64,000 bases of DNA from Gynuella sp050296195 (GTDB taxonomy: Bacteria; Pseudomonadota; Gammaproteobacteria; Pseudomonadales; Natronospirillaceae): NCBI RefSeq assembly GCF_050296195.1, contig NZ_JBNKRB010000054.1. One strand, written 5' to 3'. The notes below the pieces were generated by a model. That model saw only the letters and a program-made list of their open reading frames with translations, was not told the origin of the DNA and ran no database searches. Shown here piece after piece: positions 54,735-63,946 of the stretch (the stretch's first letter is position 1; each line of letters begins with the position of its first letter). Position numbers and translations under genes: made by a program.

Positions 54735-55607
54735 TTATTCACTGAATTCTGGTGCAAGGAGTTGTTTTTGACCGTAAAGAGCATGGATATCGAACTGCTT
54801 CGTCGCCCAGGCTAACATGTCGTTCAGATCCATCGAAGGATCCGGAGTCAGACCCAGCGCTTTCAGTACCCATAACAGACAGTTGCGAGGCTCCAGGTCG
54901 TTTACCGGACGTGCAAACGTTTGTTTACTGAGTTTTTGTCCGGTGTGATTCACTAGCACCGGTAGATGCGCATAGATTGGCGTGCGGTAGTTCAGTCGTT
55001 GCTGTAGGTAGATTTGCTTGCAGGTGGAATCATAGAGGTCGATACCGCGCACGATTGTATTGATATGCTGAGCATGATCATCAACGCAGACGGCCAGTTG
55101 GTAAGCAAATAAACCATCGCGCCGGCGAATGACAAAATCGCCCCCCTGTTCAGTCAGAGACCAACGGCCACATCCTTGTAGCAGATCGTCAAATTGAATA
55201 ATTTGCTGATCGGTGCGGACCCGAATCGCACTGTCGGGCCTGTCTGAATCGTAACGATGGCAGTGACCTGGATAGGCGGCAAACGATTCCAGTTCTTTGC
55301 GTGAGCAACGACACCAGAACAGTTTATGCTGCTGTCGAAGTTGCTCAATGGCTTCCAGGTAATACGAATGGTGATGGCTTTGATAAATTACTGATTCATC
55401 CCAGTACAAGCCAAAGCGTTCCAGCGTTCTAAGGATATCATCGCTGGCCCCAGGTACTTCGCGGGGCGGGTCAAGATCCTCTATCCTCACCAACCATTTG
55501 CCATTTTGTTGGCGTGCATGCAGGTAACTGGCCACTGCGGTAAACAGTGACCCCAGATGTAGAGGGCCCGTCGGTGAGGGGGCAAAACGACCACGATATT
55601 CCGACAT
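54735..55607 (-). CDS. gluQ: Glutamyl-Q tRNA(Asp) synthetase
   Basis: A 290-residue paralogue of the catalytic half of glutamyl-tRNA synthetase that attaches Glu to queuosine at position 34 of tRNA(Asp). It has the class I motif PSPTGPLHLGS and KLSKQ in place of KMSKS. The zinc ligands lie in WCRCSRKELESFAAYPGHC, and the anticodon-binding domain is absent, as expected for this family. Its ATG overlaps the helicase TGA by one base (TGATG), so it is translationally coupled to it. In Pseudomonas gluQ follows dksA; no dksA is seen here. Confidence 0.93.
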   Translation of the reverse strand: MSEYRGRFAPSPTGPLHLGSLFTAVASYLHARQQNGKWLVRIEDLDPPREVPGASDDILRTLERFGLYWDESVIYQSHHHSYYLEAIEQLRQQHKLFWCRCSRKELESFAAYPGHCHRYDSDRPDSAIRVRTDQQIIQFDDLLQGCGRWSLTEQGGDFVIRRRDGLFAYQLAVCVDDHAQHINTIVRGIDLYDSTCKQIYLQQRLNYRTPIYAHLPVLVNHTGQKLSKQTFARPVNDLEPRNCLLWVLKALGLTPDPSMDLNDMLAWATKQFDIHALYGQKQLLAPEFSE

Positions 55608-56899
55608 CAGTCTTTCTTGGTTTTTTTCCTGATGACTCCAAATCCACCGCTGTCAGTTGCTGGTTTTTTAGCGGGTCTGGACTTTTTCACAACAGTCTTG
55701 CTGCTGTTTTTCTTTTTCTTCGAGCCCTGGGTTTTACCGGATGCCTTAAGCTTCTTCGGACCGGTGAAACTGCCTTTCAGTGCCTTGATCTGGCGTTGTT
55801 CAAAGCGAATTCCCAGGTATCTCTCAATACCGACCATCAGGTTCCATTCATTAGCGGTTACAAACGATATGGCCAACCCTTCTGTACCTGCACGGCCGGT
55901 ACGCCCCACTCGATGCAGATGATCATCACCTTTACGGGCAAAATCGAAGTTGATCACCAGATCTATGCCGTCGATATCAAGCCCTCTGGCTGCAACGTCT
56001 GAGGCCACTAATATCTTCAGGCCCTGGTTGGTAAAAGCCTGCATGACTTTTTTTCGCTGCTGATGCTGCTTTTCGCCATGCAGTACTTCCACCCGGTGAT
56101 CATGGTAACGTAAAACGTTGCCAAGAGAATCTGCCTGATCGCGGGTATTACAGAAGATAATCGTTTTGTCGTAAGTCTCGTTCTGTAACAGCCAGTCGAG
56201 CAGCCTTTCTTTATGTTTCCGGTTATCTGCCAGAATAATCTGCTGCCGGATACTTGGCTGTTCCTGGGTTTCCGTCAGATCGATGTGTTCGGCATCGGGA
56301 GTCATGATTTCGCGGGCCAGCCGCAATACTGCCGGATCATTCAGGGTTGCTGAACATAGCAGTGTCTGGCGTTGTGTTTGACAAGCTTTGACAATATTCA
56401 GAACGTCCTCATGAAAGCCCATGTCGAGCATTCTGTCGGCTTCGTCGATAACCAGGTATTCCAGATCCTGCAGAAATACCTGTTTGGCCGTAAGGTGTTC
56501 CAGTAGGCGTCCCGGTGTGGCGATGATGATTTCCGGGTTTTTACGGATTTTGGCGGCCTGTGGTTTAAGGCTCTCACCGCCGGTGACAACAATGCTGTTG
56601 ATGCCGGTAAAAGCTGCCAGAGCCTGACAATCGTTGAATAACTGGCTGGCCAGTTCTCGCGTGGGTGACAGGATGAGTGCAAGGGTGTCGGTATTATCTT
56701 TTTTTCGGCGCACCAGTCGCTCAAGCAGCGGCAACAAAAAAGCCGCGCTTTTACCGCTTCCAGTGCTGGCACTCAGCAGCAGGTCTTTTTGTTCAAGTGC
56801 TTTGGGTATGACAGCCTGCTGAATATCAGTCGGCTGCTCCCAGTTCAGTTGGGTGATCGCCTTGAGCAGCGATTCGGAAAGTTCAAAGTGTGTAAACAA
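55607..56899 (-). CDS. DEAD-box RNA helicase, SrmB-like
   Basis: A 430-residue helicase: Q motif WEQPTDIQQAVIP, Walker A ASTGSGKS, PTRELASQ, TPGRLLEH, DEADRMLDMGF, SAT, and C-terminal GRTGRAG with HRVGRTG. The last 70 residues are a basic Lys-rich tail, as in SrmB and RhlE-type helicases that act in ribosome assembly and RNA decay. No ATG is available: translation appears to begin at TTG, six bases after the TAA of the DUF2058 gene and in the same reading frame. SrmB is the nearest E. coli relative by overall look, but RhlE-like assignment cannot be excluded. Confidence 0.88.
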   Translation of the reverse strand: MFTHFELSESLLKAITQLNWEQPTDIQQAVIPKALEQKDLLLSASTGSGKSAAFLLPLLERLVRRKKDNTDTLALILSPTRELASQLFNDCQALAAFTGINSIVVTGGESLKPQAAKIRKNPEIIIATPGRLLEHLTAKQVFLQDLEYLVIDEADRMLDMGFHEDVLNIVKACQTQRQTLLCSATLNDPAVLRLAREIMTPDAEHIDLTETQEQPSIRQQIILADNRKHKERLLDWLLQNETYDKTIIFCNTRDQADSLGNVLRYHDHRVEVLHGEKQHQQRKKVMQAFTNQGLKILVASDVAARGLDIDGIDLVINFDFARKGDDHLHRVGRTGRAGTEGLAISFVTANEWNLMVGIERYLGIRFEQRQIKALKGSFTGPKKLKASGKTQGSKKKKNSSKTVVKKSRPAKKPATDSGGFGVIRKKTKKD

Positions 56900-56905
56900 A
56901 TTGCA

Positions 56906-57454
56906 TTACCACATTAAGTCATCGGGAATGACGAAATCCTTGTAAGGATCGTCTTCATCTGCCTGGTTTTGCCCGGCATAACCTGGTTCGTTCAGGAAAA
57001 TCACCAGTTCGGCATCACGTTCGGCTATTTTTTGCGCAACAATTCTGGGTACCAGACGATAGCTGTCCTCAAATGAAACAATAGCCAGCTGACCACGTTC
57101 AAGTTGAGCCTGTTGTTCTGCTGTGACGTACATCTGCTTCACCAGAGTACCGTGTTTAAAATGAAAGGTCAGCTCACCCGTATCATGATTGATGTGGCTG
57201 GTTTCGATCATTTGTTTGATCTGGGCCAAAATCGCCCGTGCCCGTGCTTCTTCATCGCGCTTGCGATTCAGTTCTCTGGATTTCTCCGCTTCGGCTTGCC
57301 GGACCGCGGTTATATCGACCTTATCGTCCTCTGTCGATACTTTGTGTTTACGCTGCAGTTTCTCGGCCTGCTGCTTTTGTTTTTTTATCTGTTGGGACTT
57401 CTTCTTATCAACCAGCCCGGCTTTCAGCAGCTGGTCCTGTAATGAATTTGCCAT
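56906..57454 (-). CDS. DUF2058 (YaiL-like) nucleic-acid-associated protein
   Basis: A 182-residue protein of the DUF2058 family, named YaiL in E. coli, with no firm function. The ATG reading MANSLQDQLLKAGLVDKKK is the family start; the frame extends upstream to 57541 without support. A strongly charged coiled coil covers residues 17-85, then a beta-rich core (GELTFHFKHGTLVKQMYV, AIVSFEDSYRLVPRIVA). The C-terminus is acidic (DEDDPYKDFVIPDDLMW). First gene of a DUF2058-helicase-gluQ operon, with overlaps or near overlaps throughout. Confidence 0.85.
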   Translation of the reverse strand: MANSLQDQLLKAGLVDKKKSQQIKKQKQQAEKLQRKHKVSTEDDKVDITAVRQAEAEKSRELNRKRDEEARARAILAQIKQMIETSHINHDTGELTFHFKHGTLVKQMYVTAEQQAQLERGQLAIVSFEDSYRLVPRIVAQKIAERDAELVIFLNEPGYAGQNQADEDDPYKDFVIPDDLMW

Positions 57455-57693
57455 GATGATCAAAGCTCTCAGGTAAAAATTGCTGCTAATGCTATAGCAG
57501 AGCGGGGAAAATTCAAAAGCCCAAGCTGTTTTCCGGTGCAATGGGCCTAAACTACAGGGATGCTTTTGTGATCTTTGTCTGGCAGGAGGTTCTGGCCAGC
57601 GGAATTATTGACGGATTAACCGCAGGTCGTATTGACGAAATTTGCGCAAATACGGATTCTGGTGAAAAAAACAACAATATTAAGGAGAAGTGT

Positions 57694-58455
57694 ATGGCGA
57701 CTCAGCCCGTAGCAGTAGTGACTGGCGCAGGTGCGGGGATCGGTCTGGCGATTGCTGCATCATTGGCAACGCGATTTAAAGTGATCGTGACTGATCTGGA
57801 TGAAGGGGCGGCCAGATCGGCGGCAGCGTCGATTCGCAGCAATGGTGGTCAGGCAGAGGGTATACAGCTCGATGTTTGTTCCAGTACAGATATCGATGCA
57901 GTGATTCAGCAGTGTGAGCGGGTGGATGTGTTGGTAAACAATGCCGGTATTCAACACGTATCCCGGTTGGAGGACTTTCCTGTCGGGCGTTGGCAGATGG
58001 TGCTGAATGTTCTGTTGGTTGGTCCAGCCATGCTCACCAGGGCAGCCATGCCGAGAATGAAACAACAGAACTACGGCCGAATCGTTAATATCGGTTCCAT
58101 TCACTCACTGGTGGCATCGCCATATAAAAGTGCTTATGTCGCAGCCAAGCATGGTTTACTCGGTTTTTCCAAGACGGTGGCGTTGGAGGTCGCGGAACAC
58201 GACATAACGATCAATACCATTTGCCCTGCTTATGTGAAGACTGCGTTGGTGGCACAACAGATTGCTGCGCAGGCACATGAACATGAAATATCTGAGCAGG
58301 CTGTGATCGATAATATTATGTTGGCTCCTATGCCTAAAAAGCAGTTTATTGGTATGGACGAAATCACTGCCTCGGTAGATTTTTTAATATCGCCGGCAGG
58401 TAAGAATATTACCGGTCAGACCATTGTTTTGGATGGTGGTTGGACGGCAAGATAG
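57694..58455 (+). CDS. bdhA: 3-Hydroxybutyrate dehydrogenase
   Basis: A 253-residue short-chain dehydrogenase that oxidises (R)-3-hydroxybutyrate to acetoacetate with NAD, a step in polyhydroxybutyrate use. The cofactor motif is TGAGAGIGLA, NNAGIQHVS follows, and catalytic Ser (IGSIHS), Tyr and Lys (YVAAKHG) are in place. TICPAYVKTALV and the C-terminal MPKKQFIGMDEI stretch are typical of BdhA. AAGGAG lies 8 bases before the ATG; the frame continues 51 codons upstream but without support. Alone on its strand; divergent from the DUF2058 gene. No phaC gene is seen nearby. Confidence 0.9.
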   Translation: MATQPVAVVTGAGAGIGLAIAASLATRFKVIVTDLDEGAARSAAASIRSNGGQAEGIQLDVCSSTDIDAVIQQCERVDVLVNNAGIQHVSRLEDFPVGRWQMVLNVLLVGPAMLTRAAMPRMKQQNYGRIVNIGSIHSLVASPYKSAYVAAKHGLLGFSKTVALEVAEHDITINTICPAYVKTALVAQQIAAQAHEHEISEQAVIDNIMLAPMPKKQFIGMDEITASVDFLISPAGKNITGQTIVLDGGWTAR

Positions 58456-59270
58456 TGTTTTCTCGCAGCTCATTTCACGATGTTCGCAGCATCTGTGAAT
58501 ATTGTGAACTAATACTCCATATTGTTGCTTATAACGCTGTTAGGGCTGCATTAATGTCATGGATAAAAATTTTGCGCCTTGAAAAAACCAAGGTCTGTTA
58601 CAGGATTTACAGGTTTTCTGAGCGCTGGTTTGTTAAATAAAAGGACATTTAGTTACATTGTTAACTATTAATTGGCTGACATGTTGAGTTTTTTTGTTTT
58701 ATTTGAAATGAGAAATTCGTCTCATTGCCATCCATAAAAATACCAATCCTATTTTTCGGATAAAAGCCTTTAACTTGGTATATTTCAGGCTTTTTACCAT
58801 GACTGTTCGTTGTTGATGAAAAATATTTCATTTCGTTATATTTAGAATTCTATGATGAGTTTTAGTTAATTATCTGGCTTATCTATTCAATTGTTTTGAA
58901 CGGATTGAGGGGGGCAGGTTTTTACGTTGTTACCATTTTCGGCGAACACTTTTCTGTCTATTGTCTTGGCGTCGATTAACAAATACGTCCAGGAAGTTTC
59001 CAAAAAACGTAATTAAAAAAATAGTCGTTCGGACGATAGTAATATAGAAAAAACGTCCGTCAGAGTTTTGGCTGAAGCTGATGTGTTTGGTTACGTATTC
59101 TTGAATCTGGCTTAACGACACAGCAAAAAATGGACATTGATCTGCTGACATTCAATTTTAAAACTATTGTCATCAGAGCTAGCAAACTACGCGAGATTAT
59201 TACGGCATTCGTAGTTGAGTAAGGAATAACGCACTCATTAAGAATCGCATAGATCAATGGGAACAAATTT
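58456..59270. other. Long regulatory gap upstream of the cellulase gene
   Basis: 815 AT-rich bases without a convincing gene. Nearest the cellulase, TCGT-N4-ACGA (59025-59036) and repeated ACGTCC hexamers (58985-58990 and near 59053) could be operator parts. The length suggests extensive control or a transcribed leader. I saw no small RNA or riboswitch family. Confidence 0.5.
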
Positions 59271-61478
59271 ATGACAAATCGAAGATGCAATTTTGCCATA
59301 GCATCCATTTTGACGATCGGAGCCATTTACGGAACCGCGGCTCAGGCGGCAACCTGTGAGTATCTGGTAAACAGTGAATGGAATACTGGCTTCACTGCAA
59401 TAATTAAAATCAAAAACGACGGTAACAGCGCCATCGATGGCTGGCAGGTTGGCTGGGAGTACACAGATGGCTCTCAGGTAACCAGTGGCTGGAATGCAAA
59501 TGTAACCGGTACCAATCCCTATACTGCCACTAATCTCGGATGGAATGGCAACATATCTGTAGGCCAGAGCGCAGAGTTTGGGCTCCAGGGTACCAAAGGC
59601 TCCACCGGTGCGGCGGCTCAGATACCGACAGTTACCGGTAGTGTATGCGGTGGTGGAGGTACTCCGACCAATCAGGCCCCGGTTGCAGCTGCCCAGGCGA
59701 CACCCACAACTGGCAATGCCCCATTGGCAGTCAGTTTTTCCGCCAGCGGCTCCACCGATGCCGATGGTGACACATTGACATATAGCTGGAGTTTTGGCGA
59801 CGGAACAACCGGTACTGGTGTCACAGCTGCACATACATACTCCGCAGCAGGTGATTATACTGCCACTGTGACCGTTAGTGATGGCTCGCTGACAGACACC
59901 GCCAGTGTCAATATTACTGTAACGACTGAAAGTGGTAATACACCTCCAAATGCAGTGATCAGCAGCGATGTTCGCGGTGGAAAAGCACCTGTGGTTGTCG
60001 CTTTTGATGCCAGTGATTCCACGGATGCGGATAATGATCCGCTGACCTATAGCTGGGTCTTTGGCGATGGTTCCACTGGAACAGGGCCAAACCCAAGTCA
60101 TTTGTTCTCAGATCCGGGATCTTATGTTGTTACTGTGACCGTCAGCGATGGCCAGGACAGTGATCAGGCATCTACCACAATCACCGTAACCGATGGCTCC
60201 AGTGGTGCCGCTCGGGTCGATAACCCATTCCGTGATGCGGTATGGTATGTAAACCCAGAGTGGTCTGCTAAAGCAGCAGCTGAACCTGGTGGTGCTGCCA
60301 TTGCAGATATCAATACTGCAGTCTGGATGGACCGTATTGGTGCGATTGAAGGCACTTCAACCTTGATGGGTTTACGTGACCACTTGAACGAAGCATTAGT
60401 TCAGGGGGCAAACCTGTTTATGTTTGTGGTTTACGACCTGCCGAATCGTGACTGTAAGGCGCTTGCTTCCAATGGAGAACTGTTGATCTCTGAAGGCGGT
60501 ATGGCCCGGTATAAGGCGGAATATATTGATCCGATTGCGGAAATTCTGGCTGATCCTGCCTATAAAGATATCCGTATCGTCGCCATTGTTGAAATCGACT
60601 CCCTGCCTAACCTGGTGACAAACCTGAGTGTACCTGCCTGTCAGGAAGCGAATGGTGTGGGTGGCTATCGTGAAGGTATCACCTATGCACTGAATGCACT
60701 TTCACCGCTTGATAATGTATATGCTTATGTTGATGCTGCGCATTCAGGCTGGCTTGGTTGGGATAGTAACTTTGGTCCTGCGGTTGACCTGATCTCCGAA
60801 GTTATCACAGGAACTGACGAAGGTTGGGACAGTATTGCCGGTTTTATTTCCAATACTGCTAACTATACTCCGACTGTTGAGCCATATCTGCCAGATCCTA
60901 CTTTGAATGTTGGTGGGCAACCGGTCAGATCCGCTAAGTTCTATCAGTGGAATTCTTATTTCGATGAGAAAAGCTACGTACAGGAATTCCGTAGAAAAAT
61001 GATTGCCAAAGGTGCACCAAGCACTATTGGTATGCTGATTGATACCAGCCGTAACGGTTGGGGTGGTGTAAAAAGACCAGACAGTGCTGATAGTTCTTCC
61101 GATCTGAATACCTATGTTGACAACACTAAGGTCGATCAACGGCATCATCGCGGACACTGGTGTAACCAGCCTGGAGGCATTGGTTATAAGCCATGGGCAG
61201 ATCCATACACTGGTGTAGATGCGTTTGTCTGGGTTAAACCACCAGGAGAATCTGACGGTGTGGCTGATCCTAACTTTGAACCGGATCCAGATGACCCAGC
61301 TAAACAGCATGATCCAAATTGTAATCCTGATGGGCAAAGTACCGAAGATTCAAGTTTTGGTACCGACGCATTGCCAGGTGCACCTCATGCAGGCCGCTGG
61401 TTCCCAGAAGGTTTCCGGGTTCTGTTGGAGAACGCTTATCCGCCAGTTGATGAGCCTGCTGGTCCCCCAGCGCAATAA
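59271..61478 (+). CDS. Secreted GH6 cellulase, CBM2-PKD-PKD-GH6
   Basis: A 735-residue secreted enzyme hydrolysing beta-1,4-glucan. Order: signal peptide 1-27; CBM2 cellulose-binding domain 28-126 (CEYLVNSEWNTGFTAIIKIKN, with the aromatic DGWQVGW surface); Thr/Asn linker; PKD domains about 135-220 and 225-307 (both with a YSWxFGDGxTGTG core); catalytic GH6 domain about 313-725. In GH6 the acid/base region is VVYDLPNRDC (Asp394), IVEIDSLPNLVTN holds the second Asp (443), and AYVDAAHSGW and WVKPPGESDG are conserved. The last motif and the extra loop before it resemble the exo-type bacterial GH6 cellobiohydrolases. Four to six cysteines suggest disulfides in the catalytic domain. Own terminator follows; a LacI gene is next on the strand. 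Confidence 0.95.
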   Translation: MTNRRCNFAIASILTIGAIYGTAAQAATCEYLVNSEWNTGFTAIIKIKNDGNSAIDGWQVGWEYTDGSQVTSGWNANVTGTNPYTATNLGWNGNISVGQSAEFGLQGTKGSTGAAAQIPTVTGSVCGGGGTPTNQAPVAAAQATPTTGNAPLAVSFSASGSTDADGDTLTYSWSFGDGTTGTGVTAAHTYSAAGDYTATVTVSDGSLTDTASVNITVTTESGNTPPNAVISSDVRGGKAPVVVAFDASDSTDADNDPLTYSWVFGDGSTGTGPNPSHLFSDPGSYVVTVTVSDGQDSDQASTTITVTDGSSGAARVDNPFRDAVWYVNPEWSAKAAAEPGGAAIADINTAVWMDRIGAIEGTSTLMGLRDHLNEALVQGANLFMFVVYDLPNRDCKALASNGELLISEGGMARYKAEYIDPIAEILADPAYKDIRIVAIVEIDSLPNLVTNLSVPACQEANGVGGYREGITYALNALSPLDNVYAYVDAAHSGWLGWDSNFGPAVDLISEVITGTDEGWDSIAGFISNTANYTPTVEPYLPDPTLNVGGQPVRSAKFYQWNSYFDEKSYVQEFRRKMIAKGAPSTIGMLIDTSRNGWGGVKRPDSADSSSDLNTYVDNTKVDQRHHRGHWCNQPGGIGYKPWADPYTGVDAFVWVKPPGESDGVADPNFEPDPDDPAKQHDPNCNPDGQSTEDSSFGTDALPGAPHAGRWFPEGFRVLLENAYPPVDEPAGPPAQ

Positions 61479-62021
61479 TTATTGATAATGACATTAAAAA
61501 GGAGCATTAATGTGCTCCTTTTTTTTGAATGGATATTTTCCTTAAGTATATTGATTTGTATTCTGAAAAATATCTTTTTTAAAACGATATCTTGGCAACA
61601 TTTTTTTTCAAAAAAAAGCCAACAAGTTGTTTGGTGAAGTATTTTTTTGAGTTCATGCCAAAGGATGAGTACTGTGGAGGGCATCTTTAAACAGTCGTGC
61701 TACAGTTCTCGAAACAATTGTATCTGCCTTGCAAAAAAAACAGGCTGAATCATACTGCGCGTATGCATATATCCAGTAGGAATATTTATGAGATAACATT
61801 CATACTTAGAAATCGTAATTGCATGACCCGGCTGTACATAAATGTCTTCATTGGTGGATAGAGTTTATGGGGTCGACTGAGCAGTCAACATGAAGACTGT
61901 CAGGGAAAATACAGTATTAAGCGAAACATTAAAGGTATGCCCATGTGAAAGGACGATGATTAGTTTGGGTAGTATTTGCCTGATTCAATCAGTGTAACCA
62001 GTTAAAAGAGCAAAAAAAATC
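61479..62021. other. Gap between cellulase and lacI-type gene
   Basis: 543 bases. A terminator occupies the first 50. The rest has poly-T/A stretches and no credible frame. The inverted repeat CATAC-N5-GTATG (61751-61765) lies about 255 bp before the regulator and might be an autoregulatory site. Confidence 0.5.
61496..61526 (+). terminator. Rho-independent terminator of the cellulase gene
   Basis: AAAAAGGAGCA and TGCTCCTTTTT form an 11-bp stem around a 6-nt loop, followed by further T (eight in a row). It lies 17 bases after the cellulase stop. Confidence 0.92.
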
Positions 62022-63062
62022 ATGGCTACCATTCGTCAAATATCTAAACATGCACAAGTCTCTATTGCGACTGTGTCCAGAGTAATTAACAATTCAAAAT
62101 GGGTTGCAGAAGCAACACGCGAAAAAGTCCTGGATGCAATTAATGAACTTGGATATCGGTCAAATAAAACACCAGGATCAATTGATTCATTTCGTTCGAA
62201 TATTGTGGGTCTGGTTGTCAGTGACCTGTCCGGTCCCTTCTTTGGCGATATGATGCACAATATCGAAGATGTCCTCCGGCAGGAAGGGCGGCAGATGATT
62301 GTTAGTAATGGTCATGGTGACCTTTCACAGGAACGTGAAGCCATTCATTTTTTATTGAAACATCATTGTGATGCACTGATATTGCATTTGGATGCAATGA
62401 GCGATGAAGAGATCATTGGCTTTGTTCAGGCACAAAAGACACCTGTTGTATTGATTAATCGCTATATTCCGGCATTAGCAAAAAACTGTATAGCGATGGA
62501 TAACGAACAGGGAGGATACCTGGCCGCGAAGTCGCTGTTGGACAGAGGGCATAGAAAGCTCGTATGTCTCACCGGGCCGTTATTCAAACCAGATGCCCGG
62601 TCCCGGTTTCAGGGATTTCGACGTGCTGTTGAAGAATATGGTCTGCGGTTCAGTGAAGACCGCGTAGTTGAGGCTGATTTCAACGAATCATCAGGTGCCA
62701 AGGCAATCAGTAGGATTTTGAAGCGCAATCTGCCCTTTACCGGTGTGGTATGTGGTAATGATTTAATGGCGATTGGTGCTATCCGGCGATTACAGGAATA
62801 CCAATTGAAGGTTCCGGATGATGTTTCTGTCGTTGGGTATGATGATGTCATGCTGGCGGGTTATTTTCAGCCATCACTCGCGACTGTCCGTGTTCCTGTT
62901 AACCGTATGGCGCAGCAGGCTGCCAAGCTTGCAATCAGTCTGAGTCAGCATCAGAAATGTGACATTAACCGGATATTTAAACCTGATCTGGTACTGCGCC
63001 AATCAGTCAAGGAGCAGGCATTTGAAGTGGCTGAGCCTGGCAGAGTGTTATTAACCGGCTAG
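62022..63062 (+). CDS. LacI-family transcriptional regulator
   Basis: A 346-residue repressor of the LacI/GalR family. The N-terminal helix-turn-helix is ATIRQISKHAQVSIATVSRV (residues 2-21) with the hinge helix after WVAEATREKVLDAINELGY. The periplasmic-binding-like effector domain follows (VGLVVSDLSGPFFGDM, VLINRYIPA, CGNDLMAIGAIR, VVGYDDVMLAGYFQPSLATV). It most likely binds a sugar or oligosaccharide; given the neighbouring secreted cellulase, cellobiose control is a reasonable guess. Its stop overlaps that of the convergent permease gene at CTAG. Confidence 0.9.
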   Translation: MATIRQISKHAQVSIATVSRVINNSKWVAEATREKVLDAINELGYRSNKTPGSIDSFRSNIVGLVVSDLSGPFFGDMMHNIEDVLRQEGRQMIVSNGHGDLSQEREAIHFLLKHHCDALILHLDAMSDEEIIGFVQAQKTPVVLINRYIPALAKNCIAMDNEQGGYLAAKSLLDRGHRKLVCLTGPLFKPDARSRFQGFRRAVEEYGLRFSEDRVVEADFNESSGAKAISRILKRNLPFTGVVCGNDLMAIGAIRRLQEYQLKVPDDVSVVGYDDVMLAGYFQPSLATVRVPVNRMAQQAAKLAISLSQHQKCDINRIFKPDLVLRQSVKEQAFEVAEPGRVLLTG

Positions 63063-63946
63063 CGTCGTGTCGCCAGTATCGTACTAAACGTAATCAACAA
63101 CCCTCCAAAAGCCTGAGTCAGACTCAGGCTTTCATTTAGCCAAATAACCGCAAATAGCGCTCCAAACAACGGTTCACTACCCATCAGTAATGCCACTTTA
63201 CTGGCCGAGGTATATTGCACCGCACGGTTTTGAACGAAAAAGGCAAACAATGTACAGAATCCGACCAAGTATAGTGTGATCCACCAAAATTGTGCTTCCA
63301 GTGGGATCGTAATTGCCTTTTTTTCTGTAAAGCAGATAAGCAAAACCATTGCTCCGGTCGCTACGACCAGGGATTGGAGTGCCGTGAGGCTGGCCGTTGC
63401 GATTTGTCGGTTTTTCAGCAGGCGTTTGACTGTGGTGATCATGACGGCGCGTAGTGCCGCTGCTGCCAGTATTAACCAGTCACCACTGTTGAGTGACCAG
63501 TTCAAATTGTATTGCTGGGTCAGACAATAGACTCCCAGTATGCTTAACAATGCCATTAACAACGTTTTTGAGCCAGGCCGGATGCCGGTGACCAGATATT
63601 CGACAAAAGGCGTCATCAGTACATTCAGGCTGATCAGAAACGCAGCATTGGCGGCGCTGGTGTGTGCGACACCGGTCACTTCGCAACAGAAAATGGCTAA
63701 CAATATCAAGCCTGTTGGAATAGCGACGATCCAGTCGGGATTCTGGCCCTGTTTGAATTCGAGCAGCATTTTGGGCAGCAGAGCCATATGGGTGAGCAGG
63801 AAACGTGTTGCGATAAAAAACATCACCGGCGTATAGGACAATGCCGTCTGTGTCAGTCCGTAGCTGGTACCCCAGAAGATGGCCACCAGTAGCAGAGATA
63901 ACTCAGCCCAGCGGGGAGCGGAATGTGTGGAGGTAATCATGGTCAT
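63059..63946 (-). CDS. DMT-superfamily (EamA) permease
   Basis: A 295-residue inner-membrane protein with ten helices in two EamA repeats, typical of drug/metabolite exporters. First helix about residues 13-32 (ELSLLLVAIFWGTSYG); the second repeat ends ASKVALLMGSEPLFGALFAVIWLNE, the usual EamA signature. Substrate unknown. Three in-frame ATGs exist (63976, 63946, 63940); I prefer 63946 because AGGAG lies upstream, although the 11-base spacing is long. It is convergent with the LacI gene and shares four bases with it at the stops. Confidence 0.85.
   Translation of the reverse strand: MTMITSTHSAPRWAELSLLLVAIFWGTSYGLTQTALSYTPVMFFIATRFLLTHMALLPKMLLEFKQGQNPDWIVAIPTGLILLAIFCCEVTGVAHTSAANAAFLISLNVLMTPFVEYLVTGIRPGSKTLLMALLSILGVYCLTQQYNLNWSLNSGDWLILAAAALRAVMITTVKRLLKNRQIATASLTALQSLVVATGAMVLLICFTEKKAITIPLEAQFWWITLYLVGFCTLFAFFVQNRAVQYTSASKVALLMGSEPLFGALFAVIWLNESLSLTQAFGGLLITFSTILATRR

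Noticed and set aside
57541..57693. N-terminal extension of the 3-hydroxybutyrate dehydrogenase
   Set aside because: The downstream ATG has AAGGAG at good spacing and gives the family length; the extension overlaps the neighbour's promoter.
59238..60101. 287-codon frame on the minus strand over the cellulase gene
   Set aside because: It is antisense to CBM2 and PKD sequence and its Thr/Gly/Cys-rich text only mirrors those codons.
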